Of a stretch of 61,130 bases of DNA, positions 17,136-28,444 are shown piece by piece. Position 1 is the stretch's first letter, and every line of letters starts with the position of its first letter. Both the position numbers and the translations under genes were made by a program. Under the pieces are notes generated by a model. That model was not told where the DNA came from. It made no database searches and saw only the letters and a list, made by a program, of their open reading frames with translations. Origin of the DNA: an uncultured Oscillospiraceae bacterium (GTDB lineage: Bacteria; Bacillota; Clostridia; Oscillospirales; Oscillospiraceae); contig CANQRQ010000015.1 in NCBI GenBank assembly GCA_947626315.1, forward strand, positions 1 to 61,130, read 5' to 3'.

Positions 17136-18332
17136 TCACCTGACGGAGAGCGAGCACTGCCCTTCCCCGTTGTATCCGGCAGCTATGGCCGTCCCGTCCT
17201 GCCGGAGGCCCACCACATGCCCGGCCTCAAAGCTGTCATAGACGGACAGCGCGACAATGTCTCTCCAGCTGCCCAGCTCGGACACGAAGTCCGCCGTGCC
17301 GAATTCTCCGCCGGTGGCCAGCAGCGTCCCGTCATAGCGCAGGCCGATGGTATAATTGGCCCCGCTGTAGAGCTGCTTTACGCCGCTCCAGCCGGAGACA
17401 TTCCATTCGCCGTACCGCTGGCCGTCGGCCTCCGTCACGGCCATTACTGTCCCGTCCGCGCAGAGGCCCAGGGGCAGATACCGGGGCGCCTCGTTGCTGC
17501 CGTCAAGACCCAGGGCCACAATATTGCGCCAGGCGGCGATCTCCTTCAGCGCGGGATGGTCCGGATAGCCCAGATCTGCCGCCACGGTGCCGTTGCTGCG
17601 CAGGCCGAAAATAGAGTCCAGCGCGATATAGACCTCCTTGATGCCGGACCAGGCATCATTCACCTCGCCCAGGCCCCTGCGCCCGATCATCTGCCCGTCG
17701 GCCATCAGACCCAGCAGCCCATAATAGGGGATCAGGCAGGTCAGATTTGCCCAGTCCGGTAAAATGCTCCCGCTGTTTTCCAGCCAGGCATAGTCCGTGG
17801 CCACAACGGTTCCGTCCGTCTTCAAGCCCAGCAGCGTATCGCCGAAGAAGTACAGCTCCTTAACATCCTTCCACGAGGACACGTCGGGGACGTCGCCTGA
17901 GAGAGTTTTCAAAAGCACCGTGCCGTCCGTCCGCAGCCCGGCCAGCTTATCATACTGAACCAGCAGGTCCTGGATCCCCTTCCAGCCGGAGACATCCGCT
18001 TGGGACCACTGGCAGTATTCGGCCAGCGGCGCCAGCATGACTGTCCCCTCCGCCGTATAGCCCACCAGGTATTCGCCTTGGAAGGCCAGCTCGATCCGGA
18101 TAACGTTTTTCCAGTTTTTCAGTGCTTTTATCTCCGCGGAGCTGTCGTTTGCCCCCGCGTACAAAACGCTGCCGTCCCAGCGCAGGCCTACCGTGCATTC
18201 TCTCCCCGCCAGTACCGTTCTCAGCCCGCTCCAGGACCCGGAGGAGCCCGTAAAAGCCGCGGCAGACAGCGCGAAAAGCAGCGCCAGCGCCGCGGCGGCC
18301 AGCCTGCCTGCCAGACGCCTGTATTTTCTCAT
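17136..18332 (-). CDS. Secreted RCC1-repeat beta-propeller protein
   Basis: A 398-residue protein with a Sec signal (basic start MRKYRRLAGR, then a hydrophobic core) and about nine repeats of the RCC1 type, each with a core like GLRxDGTV: VGLRWDGSV, AGLRTDGTV, LGLKTDGTV, FGLRSNGTV, LGLCADGTV, IGLRYDGTL and VGLRQDGTA. Between them runs a W-K-x-V/I element (NWKNVIRIEL, SWKDVKELYF, AWRNIVALGL). RCC1 propellers bind proteins; the partner here is unknown. There is no cell-wall anchor, so it is probably released or held by partners. A consensus promoter drives it. Confidence 0.82.
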   Translation of the reverse strand: MRKYRRLAGRLAAAALALLFALSAAAFTGSSGSWSGLRTVLAGRECTVGLRWDGSVLYAGANDSSAEIKALKNWKNVIRIELAFQGEYLVGYTAEGTVMLAPLAEYCQWSQADVSGWKGIQDLLVQYDKLAGLRTDGTVLLKTLSGDVPDVSSWKDVKELYFFGDTLLGLKTDGTVVATDYAWLENSGSILPDWANLTCLIPYYGLLGLMADGQMIGRRGLGEVNDAWSGIKEVYIALDSIFGLRSNGTVAADLGYPDHPALKEIAAWRNIVALGLDGSNEAPRYLPLGLCADGTVMAVTEADGQRYGEWNVSGWSGVKQLYSGANYTIGLRYDGTLLATGGEFGTADFVSELGSWRDIVALSVYDSFEAGHVVGLRQDGTAIAAGYNGEGQCSLSVR

Positions 18333-18363
18333 TTCTCTCCCCCCGGAACTTATCTTGATTTAT

Positions 18364-18392
18364 ATTATAGTATGCGCCGGAACCGCTGTCAA
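18364..18392 (-). promoter_or_regulatory. Consensus promoter of the RCC1-repeat gene
   Basis: On the minus strand TTGACA (18392-18387) and TATAAT (18369-18364), 17-base spacer: a perfect sigma-A promoter, implying high expression. Confidence 0.85.
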
Positions 18393-18438
18393 CGGGAAAG
18401 AGCCCGCCCTTGAGGCGGAACTTCTTTCACTTTTTCGA

Positions 18439-18467
18439 TTGCATAAGCCGGCGGACTGTGCTATAAT
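18439..18467 (+). promoter_or_regulatory. Promoter of the exonuclease gene
   Basis: TTGCAT (18439-18444) and TATAAT (18462-18467) with a 17-base spacer, 38 bases before the start codon. Confidence 0.75.
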
Positions 18468-18504
18468 TTTGTGTTGCAAAATCTATGGCAAAGGAACGGA
18501 CGAT

Positions 18505-19488
18505 ATGAACTATGTAGTGGTGGATTTAGAGTGGAACCAGGCCATGAGCTCCAAATCCTCCGTATTCAATAAACTGCCTATCCATCTGCGGGGGGAAATC
18601 ATCGAGATCGGCGCGGTAAAGCTGAAGGAGGACATGAGCCCCGGTGAGGAATTTACCATTGACGTAAAGCCGGTGTACTTCCGGCGGATGCACTATAAGG
18701 TCAAAAAAATCACCGGCTTTGACAAGGAGCGTCTGGCCCACGGGGTCTCTTTTTCCGACGCGCTGGATCAGTTTCGCGCCTGGTGCGGGGAGGACGTGAC
18801 CTTCATCACCTGGGGCTGCGACGACCAGGGCATTCTGGAGCAGAACATCATCATCCACGATCTGGACTGGGACTGGATCGCCGGCTGGATCAACCTGCAG
18901 CTGATCTACAATCTCCAGACCGGCGGGGACAAGAACCAAAAATCCCTGGCCAGCGCCATGGAGCACTTTGCAATCGAACAGACCCGGGTCGCCCATGACG
19001 CCCTGGGGGACGCGTACAACACTGCCCTGGTCTGCACCAAGCTGGACATGGAAGAGGGCCTGCGGCTCTACCCCGAGGCGAGCCGGATCCTGGCCGCCCG
19101 CATGCCCAACCACAAGGAGCCCCGGACCGACAACGGGCCGGAGCCTCTGCTGCACGAGAGCTTTGAGGATCTGGAGAGCAAAGCCGCCGCCTTTACGGAC
19201 CGGCAGATCGCCGGGCTGTGCTGCCCCGTCTGCGGGGCGGAGCTGGAGGGGCTCAAGTGGATCAACCAGGGGGACCAGCGGTATATGAACCTGTTCTCCT
19301 GTCCGGAGCACGGGCAGTTCCTGGCCCGGGCCCGCTTCCGCAAGAATAAGGACAGCAACACCTGGACCGCCAACAAGCTGGTGTATCAGGCGGATGAGGC
19401 CATGCTGGATTTCTATAAGGCCAAGTCCAACCAGTCCCGCCGCCGGGGCCGGGGCCACTCCCGGAAGAAAAACCGCCCCGCCAAGTAA
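18505..19488 (+). CDS. DEDDh 3'-5' exonuclease with C-terminal zinc ribbon
   Basis: A 327-residue protein. Exo I is at the very start (VVVDLEWN, Asp7 and Glu9), Exo II-like GCDDQGILEQN follows, and Exo III is VAHDALGDAYNTALV with the general-base His. This fits the DnaQ/KapD-like exonuclease superfamily, acting on DNA or RNA ends. A four-Cys-like element (CCPVCGAEL, then FSCPEHG) forms a zinc ribbon near residues 235-275, and the tail is strongly basic (RRRGRGHSRKKN), which suits nucleic-acid binding. AAGGA lies 10 bases upstream of ATG 18505. Substrate unknown. Confidence 0.83.
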   Translation: MNYVVVDLEWNQAMSSKSSVFNKLPIHLRGEIIEIGAVKLKEDMSPGEEFTIDVKPVYFRRMHYKVKKITGFDKERLAHGVSFSDALDQFRAWCGEDVTFITWGCDDQGILEQNIIIHDLDWDWIAGWINLQLIYNLQTGGDKNQKSLASAMEHFAIEQTRVAHDALGDAYNTALVCTKLDMEEGLRLYPEASRILAARMPNHKEPRTDNGPEPLLHESFEDLESKAAAFTDRQIAGLCCPVCGAELEGLKWINQGDQRYMNLFSCPEHGQFLARARFRKNKDSNTWTANKLVYQADEAMLDFYKAKSNQSRRRGRGHSRKKNRPAK

Positions 19489-19888
19489 GAAATGGCTGGC
19501 AGGTTGACATAAAATTTACAAATCTTTAAAATCTTTTTCAGCAAATTTTTACAGAGCTATGGTATTATAATAGGCAAGGAACGGAGGGGCGGATTCTTCC
19601 CCCGTTCGCGGCAGCCGCCGTTTTGCCTCTGACAAAATCGGCTATGCGCGCCGGCGATGCCATGGCAGTGCCTTGGATAAAGCCTACGTTGGCGCGCGTT
19701 TGCGAATAGCCCTGTGCGGCGTCATCCATACAAATTACTTGAGCGCGGTCCAAAATGGCGGACAGCGCTCAAGACAATTTTGGCCGCTTTTTCCCGGAAA
19801 GTAAAAAGATTCTCCCACCGCTTGACTGAGCCCGGGAAAACGGCGTATACTAGCAGCAGGCACAGATAGAAATAAAGGAGAAAGAAAG
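19489..19888 (+). other. 400-base intergenic region with structured middle part
   Basis: No credible gene. An extended -10 element (TG at 19560-19561, TATTAT at 19563-19568) reads into about 240 bases rich in inverted repeats, including TTGAGCGC (19739-19746) with GCGCTCAA (19765-19772). The trxA promoter occupies 19822-19851. The middle could be a small RNA or remnants of a palindromic element; I cannot decide. Confidence 0.4.
19822..19851 (+). promoter_or_regulatory. Promoter of trxA
   Basis: TTGACT (19822-19827) and TATACT (19846-19851), 18-base spacer, 37 bases before the ATG. Confidence 0.75.
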
Positions 19889-20200
19889 ATGGCTGAGATC
19901 ACCCTTACAGAACAGAATTTTGAAGAAGAGGTGCTGCGCTCCGACTTGCCGGTACTGGTGGATTTCTGGGCCAGCTGGTGCGGCCCCTGCCGGATGATCG
20001 CCCCCTTTGTGGAGGAGATCGCCGAGGAGAAGGCGGGGCTTGTGAAGGTAGGCAAGATCAACGTGGACGAGGAGCCGGGCCTGGCCGCCCGCTTCAAGGT
20101 CATGAGCATCCCCACCCTGATGGTCTTCCGGGACGGCGCGGCGGTCAAGACCTCCGTAGGCGCTATCCCCAAATCCATGATCGAGGCATTGCTGGATTAA
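19889..20200 (+). CDS. trxA: Thioredoxin
   Basis: A 103-residue thioredoxin with the redox motif WCGPC (Cys31 and Cys34), the cis-proline element SIPTLMVF and the FWASW approach, all at standard positions. It reduces protein disulfides in the cytoplasm. AAAGGAG lies 8-9 bases upstream of the ATG. It has its own promoter and is followed by a long stem-loop-rich gap, so it is probably monocistronic; no thioredoxin reductase is nearby. Confidence 0.93.
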   Translation: MAEITLTEQNFEEEVLRSDLPVLVDFWASWCGPCRMIAPFVEEIAEEKAGLVKVGKINVDEEPGLAARFKVMSIPTLMVFRDGAAVKTSVGAIPKSMIEALLD

Positions 20201-20627
20201 ACTCAAATGCGACCCACTTGTGCCCAAAGGGCACGGCGTTGGGCTCGCATTTGAAATGCTCGCGCTGATCGCAGGGGCTTCGCCCCGTTTGGTCGGCGCG
20301 GCGTCAGAACAAGGCTGTAGCGCCATTTTGCCGCGCAAACACGGCAAAATCGGCGGACAGCCTTGTTCTTCCTTAGCAAAACTAAAGCATTTGGCTTTGG
20401 TTTTGAGAGGAGGCAGAGCGGCATGAATGAGCTTTCGGCTTTAGCCGGAAGCGAAGGAATGGAGCTTCTGCCGACGTGGTTCGCCTTAGTGTGTTTTTGA
20501 GGCGGCAAAGCTGCCTCAAAAACGATTTAAATTCTTCTTCGCCGCGCTCTGCGGCAAAGGCAGTAAAACTTTGTCTACAGACTGAACCGGGCCGCGCAAA
20601 ATGCGCGGCCCGGCTTTTTACGCTTTT
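20201..20627 (+). other. Stem-loop-rich intergenic region between trxA and ligA
   Basis: No gene. I see four nested inverted repeats: TCAAATGCGA (20202-20211) with TCGCATTTGA (about 20244-20253) enclosing GTGCCC/GGGCAC; AGGGGC/GCCCC near 20273-20287; GAACAAGGCTGT (20307-20318) with ACAGCCTTGTTC (20357-20368) enclosing ATTTTGCCG/CGGCAAAAT; and TTTTTGAGGC with GCCTCAAAAA near 20493-20521. The terminator at 20587-20619 closes the region. Confidence 0.5.
20587..20619 (+). terminator. Strong intrinsic terminator facing ligA
   Basis: CCGGGCCGCGCA (20587-20598) pairs with TGCGCGGCCCGG (20602-20613), followed by CTTTTT. It stops rightward transcription before the convergent ligA end. The 16 bases before it (20570-20585) recur at 42851-42866. 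Confidence 0.85.
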
Positions 20628-23338
<2,711 letters not shown>

Positions 23339-23394
23339 GGAGACACCTCCCCATGCATTTTATGCTTCCCGCCGCCGAAACAGTCGAAAAGCGT

Positions 23395-24654
23395 TTACTC
23401 TCCGTCCAGCATGGCGCTGACCGCCATCATCACGCCCAGACGGCCGGACTCATAGGTGAGGCCCCCCTGGAGATAGACGGTGTAGGGCGGGCGCATGGGC
23501 CCATCCGCGGACAGCTCGATGGAGGAGCCCTGAATAAAGGACCCCGCCGCCATGATCACCGGGCAGTCGTAACCCGGCATCTGCCAGGGCTCCGGCGTCA
23601 CATAGGCATCCACCGGCGCGCCGGCCTGGATCCCCGCGCAAAAGCGCTTCATCCGCTCCGGCGAGCGGAGCTTCACCATCTGGATAATGTCGGAGCGCTC
23701 CTCGTCGATGCCGGGGGAGCTCTCGATCCCCAGCTGATCCATCATCGCCGCGCAGAACACGGCGGTTTTCAGGGCCTGGGCCGTCACATGGGGGGCCATA
23801 AACAGGCCCTGGAACAGCAGCCGGTTCTGGCCCAGGCTGGCGCCGCACTCCCCGCCGATGCCCGGCGTGGTCAGGCGCATGGCCGCCCGCTCCACCAGCT
23901 CCTTTTTCCCGGCCACATAGCCCCCCGTGGGGGCCAGGCCGCCGCCGGGGTTCTTGATCAGAGAGCCGGCCATCAGGTCCGCCCCCGCCTCCAGGGGCTC
24001 CGTCAGGCCGGTGAACTCCCCGTAGCAGTTGTCCACCATGATCCGGGCCTTCGGGTTGACAGACTTGACGGCCCGGCAGATCTCGCCGATCTCCTCCACT
24101 GTCAGGGCCTTCCGGTCCCCGTAGCCCCGGGAGCGCTGGATCAGCACCGCGGCAACCTTTTCTCTCGCCGCGGCGGCGCGGATGGCGGGCAGGTCCGGCC
24201 CGCCGTCCGGGCCCAGGTCCACCTGGGCATAGTCAATGCCGTAAAATTTCAGAGAGCCGAAGGCCGGCTCTTCCCCCAGGCCGATAGCGCTGCGCAGGGT
24301 GTCATAGGGCAGGCCGGTGACGGAGAGGACCGTCTCCCCCGGAGCCGCCAGGGCGAACAGGGCCGCCGTCAGGGCGTGGGTGCCGTTGACGAAGCTCAGC
24401 CGCACCAGAGCCGCCTCCGCGCCGAACACCTGGGCATAGACCCGGTCCAGGGTCTCCCGGCCCAAATCGTCATAGCCGTAGCCGGTGGTCCCGGCAAAGC
24501 AGCTGTCCGACACCCGGTTATCCTGAAAGGCCCGCATGACCTTCCCGGTGTTGATCTGGGCCCGGCAGTCGATCCGGGCAAAGGCCTCCCGGCAGCGCTC
24601 CTCCGCCCGCTCCGCCATCTCATAGACCTGGGGCTTGATCTCGCTTATCTTCAT
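23395..24654 (-). CDS. PLP-dependent enzyme, YnbB / methionine gamma-lyase-like family
   Basis: A 419-residue fold-type I PLP enzyme. FAGTTGYGYDDLGRETLDRVYAQVFGAE-type sequence, the phosphate-binding FVNGTHAL, the cofactor Asp in MVDNCYGEFTG, and the PLP lysine in GSLIKNPGGGLAPTGGYVAG identify the family annotated as methionine gamma-lyase or aluminium-resistance protein (Bacillus YnbB). Its true reaction is not established. The start lies 3 bases after the murD stop, so translation is probably coupled. Confidence 0.8.
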   Translation of the reverse strand: MKISEIKPQVYEMAERAEERCREAFARIDCRAQINTGKVMRAFQDNRVSDSCFAGTTGYGYDDLGRETLDRVYAQVFGAEAALVRLSFVNGTHALTAALFALAAPGETVLSVTGLPYDTLRSAIGLGEEPAFGSLKFYGIDYAQVDLGPDGGPDLPAIRAAAAREKVAAVLIQRSRGYGDRKALTVEEIGEICRAVKSVNPKARIMVDNCYGEFTGLTEPLEAGADLMAGSLIKNPGGGLAPTGGYVAGKKELVERAAMRLTTPGIGGECGASLGQNRLLFQGLFMAPHVTAQALKTAVFCAAMMDQLGIESSPGIDEERSDIIQMVKLRSPERMKRFCAGIQAGAPVDAYVTPEPWQMPGYDCPVIMAAGSFIQGSSIELSADGPMRPPYTVYLQGGLTYESGRLGVMMAVSAMLDGE

Positions 24655-24657
24655 GTT

Positions 24658-26040
24658 TTACGCCAGCTCCATTACAATCTGTTTAAAGGTTTTTCCCCGC
24701 TCCTCGAAGTTTTTAAACCGGTCAAAGGAGGCGCAGGCCGGGCTGAACAGCACGATGTCCCCGCTCTCCGCCGCGGCCGCGGCGGCCAGCACCGCCTCCC
24801 GGAAGTCCTCCACCGTCTCGATCTCCAGGCCGCTGCCCGGGTAGAGGGGGGAGCCGGTCACCGCGTCCCGGATCTTTTTCGCCGTGGCCCCGGTGAGGAC
24901 CAGCCTTTTGGCCCGCTGGCAGATCTCGTCCCCCAGCTCGTCAAAGGGGATCAGCTTGTCATAGCCTCCGGCGATGAGGATAGGCTTGATTTTCATGGCC
25001 CGCAGACCGGAGATGGTCCGGGTGGGGCTGCTGCCGATGGAGTCGTTGATGTACTCCACCCCCCGCAGGGTCCGCACATGCTCCAGCCGGTGCTCCACGC
25101 CTTTGAATTCCATGGCCACCCTCCGGCAGATCTCGTCCTCCACCAGGCCGTCCACCGCCTCAAAGGCGGCCATGTAGTTGAGCACATTATGCTCCCCGGG
25201 CAGGCGGATCTCCGAAGCCTTCATAACGGGCCGCCGCTCCTCCCCCCGGGTCCGGTAGATCACGCCGTCCTCGCAGTACACGCCCTTTTCCGGCCGGGCC
25301 TTGTCGGAGAAATAGCTGACCCGCCCCGGCGCCATCCCCCGGTAATAGCCGGTGTGGGCGTCGTCCAGGTTCAGCACCAGCCGGTCCTTGGGCCCCTGGT
25401 GCAGGAAAATATTCTCCTTGGCGTCGATATAGTCCTGATAGTCCTTGTGCTTATCCAGGTGGTTGGGGGAGATGTTGGTGATCACCGCCACGTCCGGCCG
25501 GCAGTTCATGCTGTGCAGCTGGAAGGAGCTGAGCTCCAGCACGGCGATATCGGTGGGGGCCATCTGGGGGACGTCGCACAGGAGGGGGTGGCCGATGTTG
25601 CCCCCCAGGCGCACGGTGTAGCCCGCCGCCTTCAGAAGCTCGGAGATTATGGTGGTGGTCGTCGTTTTCCCGTCGCTGCCGGTGACGGCAATGGTCCGGC
25701 AGGGGCAGAGTTCAAAGAACACCTCCATCTCCGAGGTAATGACGCTCCCCCGCTTTTTGGCCTCCTCCAGGTGCCGCTCAAAGGGCAGCAGGCCGGGGGT
25801 CCGGAAAATAATGTCCTGGTCCAGGCCCTCCAGATAGTCCTGCTCCAGCTGGAATTCCGCTCCCAGGTGCTCCAGCAGGGCCCCTTCTTCCCCCATTTCG
25901 GCCAGGCTGTGCCTGTCGCAGGCGGTCACATGGCAGCCGTGCCGCAGCAGCAGCTCCACCAAGGGGGAATTGCTCACGCCGATGCCGATGACGGCGATCC
26001 GTTTATCTTTAATGGAATCGATATACTCTTCTAATGTCAA
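24658..26040 (-). CDS. murD: UDP-N-acetylmuramoylalanine--D-glutamate ligase MurD
   Basis: A 460-residue Mur ligase. The N-terminal RIAVIGIGVSNSPLVELL binds UDP, the P-loop is AVTGSDGKTTTT, and the NISPNHLDKHKDYQDYIDAKENIF motif and C-terminal GSSPTRTISGLRAM, IAGGYDKLIPF and FSPACASFDRFKNFEERGK are typical MurD elements. It adds D-Glu to UDP-MurNAc-L-Ala in the cytoplasm. I place the start at TTG 26040, with GGGAG 9 bases upstream; the frame continues further 5' but runs into the promoter and body of divergent rnpB, which excludes those starts. Confidence 0.9.
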   Translation of the reverse strand: MTLEEYIDSIKDKRIAVIGIGVSNSPLVELLLRHGCHVTACDRHSLAEMGEEGALLEHLGAEFQLEQDYLEGLDQDIIFRTPGLLPFERHLEEAKKRGSVITSEMEVFFELCPCRTIAVTGSDGKTTTTTIISELLKAAGYTVRLGGNIGHPLLCDVPQMAPTDIAVLELSSFQLHSMNCRPDVAVITNISPNHLDKHKDYQDYIDAKENIFLHQGPKDRLVLNLDDAHTGYYRGMAPGRVSYFSDKARPEKGVYCEDGVIYRTRGEERRPVMKASEIRLPGEHNVLNYMAAFEAVDGLVEDEICRRVAMEFKGVEHRLEHVRTLRGVEYINDSIGSSPTRTISGLRAMKIKPILIAGGYDKLIPFDELGDEICQRAKRLVLTGATAKKIRDAVTGSPLYPGSGLEIETVEDFREAVLAAAAAAESGDIVLFSPACASFDRFKNFEERGKTFKQIVMELA

Positions 26041-26114
26041 GGCTGCACGCTCCCTGTTGCAATTTGTGGCTGCTTCATTATATAGCTTTTTCGCCCCGGT
26101 GACAAGAAATATTA

Positions 26115-26143
26115 TTGACTTGCGCCGGAAAAATGGGTAGAAT
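26115..26143 (+). promoter_or_regulatory. Promoter of rnpB
   Basis: TTGACT (26115-26120) and TAGAAT (26138-26143), 17-base spacer, 8 bases before the RNA start expected at about 26151. Confidence 0.85.
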
Positions 26144-26150
26144 AACACCC

Positions 26151-26615
26151 GTGAGCGGGCCGAACGGCCGCGGGCACGAGGCGAAAGCCTGTGCGTGAGG
26201 AAAGTCCGGGCTCCACAGGGCAAGGATAACGGGTAACACCCGCCAGGGGCGACCCTCGGACAAGTGCAACAGAGATATACCGCTTTGCGCAGCCAGACCG
26301 CTTCCCCTCTCCCGGCAAAGCCCATCGTCAGCGGGTTTGCCGGGAAACTGAGGAGTAGCGGCGTGAGCGAGCTTTCGCGACGCTTCGCGGAAGCGAGCGA
26401 ACGGAGCTTACGACGAAGTAAGGGTGGAAAAGTGAGGTAAGAGCTCACTCGCCGCCCTGGCAACAGGGCGGCGCTGTAAACTCTATCCGGAGCAACACCG
26501 CGGGAGGACATAGGGCTGGCCCGGCCGTCCTCAGGAGGTGGCTTGAGCCTGCCGGCAACGGCAGGCCTAGATAGATGGCCGTTTAAGACAGAACCCGGCT
26601 TATAGACGCGCTCAC
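26151..26615 (+). ncRNA. rnpB: RNase P RNA, bacterial type A
   Basis: Catalytic RNA that matures tRNA 5' ends. The universally conserved GAGGAAAGTCCGGGCTCC lies at about 26198-26215, AGGTAAGAGCTCAC near 26433, ACAGAGATATACCGC near 26268, and AGACAGAACCCGGCTTATAG at the 3' end. The first bases GTGAGCG pair with CGCTCAC at the end (P1). At about 465 bases it is longer than the usual 350-400; the extra sequence, with several nested hairpins (about 26290-26425), sits where the P12 arm is expected. Ends are approximate. Confidence 0.93.
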
Positions 26616-26618
26616 GTC

Positions 26619-26699
26619 AAAAGTTCCCTGAAGATGTCAAATCCTCGCATACCCATAGGGCACAGGCGCGAGGCTTCTCCATCGGTCAGGGAACTTTTT
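26619..26699 (+). terminator. Long-hairpin terminator of rnpB, shared with convergent rfbC
   Basis: AAAAGTTCCCTGA (26619-26631) pairs with TCAGGGAACTTTT, followed by T residues to 26699. Inside, an unpaired A faces GG, then GATG pairs with CATC and a further CCTCGC/GCGAGG stem follows. The same design appears at 60820-60884. Confidence 0.75.
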
Positions 26700-26728
26700 C
26701 CTTTTCCGGGGACCTTGGTCAGAGATTC

Positions 26729-27289
26729 TTATTTCAGCAGTTCCTCCCGGCAGGACCGGAAGCTCCGGTTGTGCCGGTCCTTTTCCGCCAGGATCGGCTC
26801 CGGCCCCATCAGCGGCCAGGCGATGGCCAGATCCGGATCGTTCCACATGAGGCCGTCCTCGTCGCCGGGGTAGTAAAAGTCCGTGCTTTTATAGAAGAAC
26901 TCCGCGCTCTCGCTGAGCACATAAAAGCCGTGGGCAAAGCCCTCCGGGATATAAAACTGCCGCTTGTTCTCCGCGCTCAGCTCCGCCCCGTGCCAGCGGC
27001 CGAAGGTGGCGGAATCCGGGCGCAGGTCCACCGCCACGTCGTACACCGCCCCGGAGAGCACCCGCACCAGCTTGCCCTGGGGGTGCTCCTTCTGAAAGTG
27101 CAGGCCCCGGAGCACGCCCTTGCGGGAGAGGGACTGGTTATCCTGAACAAAGCGCATGGTCAGCCCGGCCTCCTCCAGGTCCCGCTGGTTATAGGTCTCC
27201 ATGAAGTAGCCCCGCTCATCCCCATGTACCGCCGGTTCAAGGATGCACAGGCCCTGGATATCCAGCCAAGTCACCTTAATCTGTCCCAT
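26729..27289 (-). CDS. rfbC: dTDP-4-dehydrorhamnose 3,5-epimerase
   Basis: A 186-residue cupin-fold epimerase of dTDP-L-rhamnose synthesis. Family motifs are seen in order: FMETYNQRDLEEAGL, VQDNQSLSRKGVLRGLHFQ (catalytic His in GLHFQ), GKLVRVLSGAVYDVAVDLR, the Tyr-containing FYIPEGFAHGFYVLS, and YKSTDFYYPGDEDGLMWNDP. GGAGGGAGAG precedes the ATG. It overlaps rfbD by 14 bases. The other rhamnose genes (rfbA, rfbB) are not in this window. Confidence 0.92.
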   Translation of the reverse strand: MGQIKVTWLDIQGLCILEPAVHGDERGYFMETYNQRDLEEAGLTMRFVQDNQSLSRKGVLRGLHFQKEHPQGKLVRVLSGAVYDVAVDLRPDSATFGRWHGAELSAENKRQFYIPEGFAHGFYVLSESAEFFYKSTDFYYPGDEDGLMWNDPDLAIAWPLMGPEPILAEKDRHNRSFRSCREELLK

Positions 27290-28187
27290 CGCTCTCCCTC
27301 CACTCCTTTAAAAAGCGCTCCAGCGCGTCCTGCCAGGGCGGCAGCGGGGCAAAGCCCTTCTCCGTCAGCTTTCCCGTGTCCAGCCGGCTGTTCAGGGGCC
27401 GGACCGCCGCGGAAAGGCCGTACTCCGCCGTGCTCACCGGGATCACCCGGGCCGGCAGCCCCGCCCGCCGGAAGATCTCCCCGGCAAACGCCGCCCAGGA
27501 GAGGTAGGGCCCCTCGTTGGACGCGTGATAGATTCCGTAGGCTTCGCTCTCGATCAGGTCCGCCAGCAGCCGGGCCAGGTCCCTGATATAGGTGGGCCGG
27601 CCGATCTGGTCGTCCACCACCCGGACGCTCTCCCGCTCCCGGCCCAGGCGCAGCATGGTCTTGACGAAATTCCGGCCGTGCGGGCCAAAAAGCCCGCTGA
27701 TGCGGACAACAAAGCTCTTTTCCGCCAGGGCGAGGACCGCCCGCTCCCCCGCCAGCTTGCTCCGGCCATACTCGTTCAGCGGCCGGGGCTCCTGCCCGTC
27801 CGGCCGCCAGGGCTCCGTGCCCTGCCCGTCAAAGACATAGTCCGTGCTCAGGTAGAGCAGCTTGCAGCCCAGCTCGCCGCAGGCCCGGGCCAGCCGCTCC
27901 GTGCCTTCCGCGTTGATAGCCCAGACCCGGGACCGGTTTTCCGGCGCCTCCGCCGCGTCCACCGCCGTCCAGGCCGCGCAGTGGATCACCGCCTCCGGCC
28001 GCAGCCGGGCCAGAACAGCCGCCGTCTGGGCGCTGTCGGTCAGGTCCATTCGTACATAGGGCTGCTCTTCCGCTCCGCGCCAAAAGGGCGCGCTGCCGCT
28101 GCCCACCGCCTCATGCCCCCGGTCCAGCAGCTGCGGCAGCAGATCCTGCCCCAGCTGGCCGTTGGCGCCGGTCACCAGAATTTTCAC
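27276..28187 (-). CDS. rfbD: dTDP-4-dehydrorhamnose reductase
   Basis: A 303-residue extended SDR reductase that makes dTDP-L-rhamnose. Rossmann motif TGANGQLGQDL, STDYVFDG, the catalytic NEYGRSKLAGE and the RISGLFG and NEGPYLSW segments match RfbD/RmlD. It starts with GTG at 28187. Its end overlaps the start of rfbC, so the order rfbD-rfbC is co-transcribed. Likely supplies rhamnose for the surface glycan. Confidence 0.92.
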   Translation of the reverse strand: MKILVTGANGQLGQDLLPQLLDRGHEAVGSGSAPFWRGAEEQPYVRMDLTDSAQTAAVLARLRPEAVIHCAAWTAVDAAEAPENRSRVWAINAEGTERLARACGELGCKLLYLSTDYVFDGQGTEPWRPDGQEPRPLNEYGRSKLAGERAVLALAEKSFVVRISGLFGPHGRNFVKTMLRLGRERESVRVVDDQIGRPTYIRDLARLLADLIESEAYGIYHASNEGPYLSWAAFAGEIFRRAGLPARVIPVSTAEYGLSAAVRPLNSRLDTGKLTEKGFAPLPPWQDALERFLKEWRESDGTD

Positions 28188-28378
28188 GCTCCGTTCACGC
28201 CCTTACCTTCCGTCTCTGTGTCTTTTTGTATTATACACCCTTTTTCCCCTCTTGTCCTGCCAATATTGGCTTTTTTTCTTGCGGCGGAAAGAGGTCCTTT
28301 ATGTTCCGCATCTTTCATGATTTTAGTGGAAAATCCCTCTTTTTTTCGGTTATTTCGCTGAAAAGCGCAAGCTTCATC

Positions 28379-28407
28379 TTGTAAGCCTCTTTTGAATGCT
28401 GTATAAT
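28379..28407 (+). promoter_or_regulatory. Promoter of the MATE exporter gene
   Basis: TTGTAA (28379-28384) and TATAAT (28402-28407), 17-base spacer; AAGGAG follows before the ATG at 28445. Confidence 0.75.
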
Positions 28408-28444
28408 ACCTGCGTTTTGACGATTTCCAAGGAGTGAACGCTTT

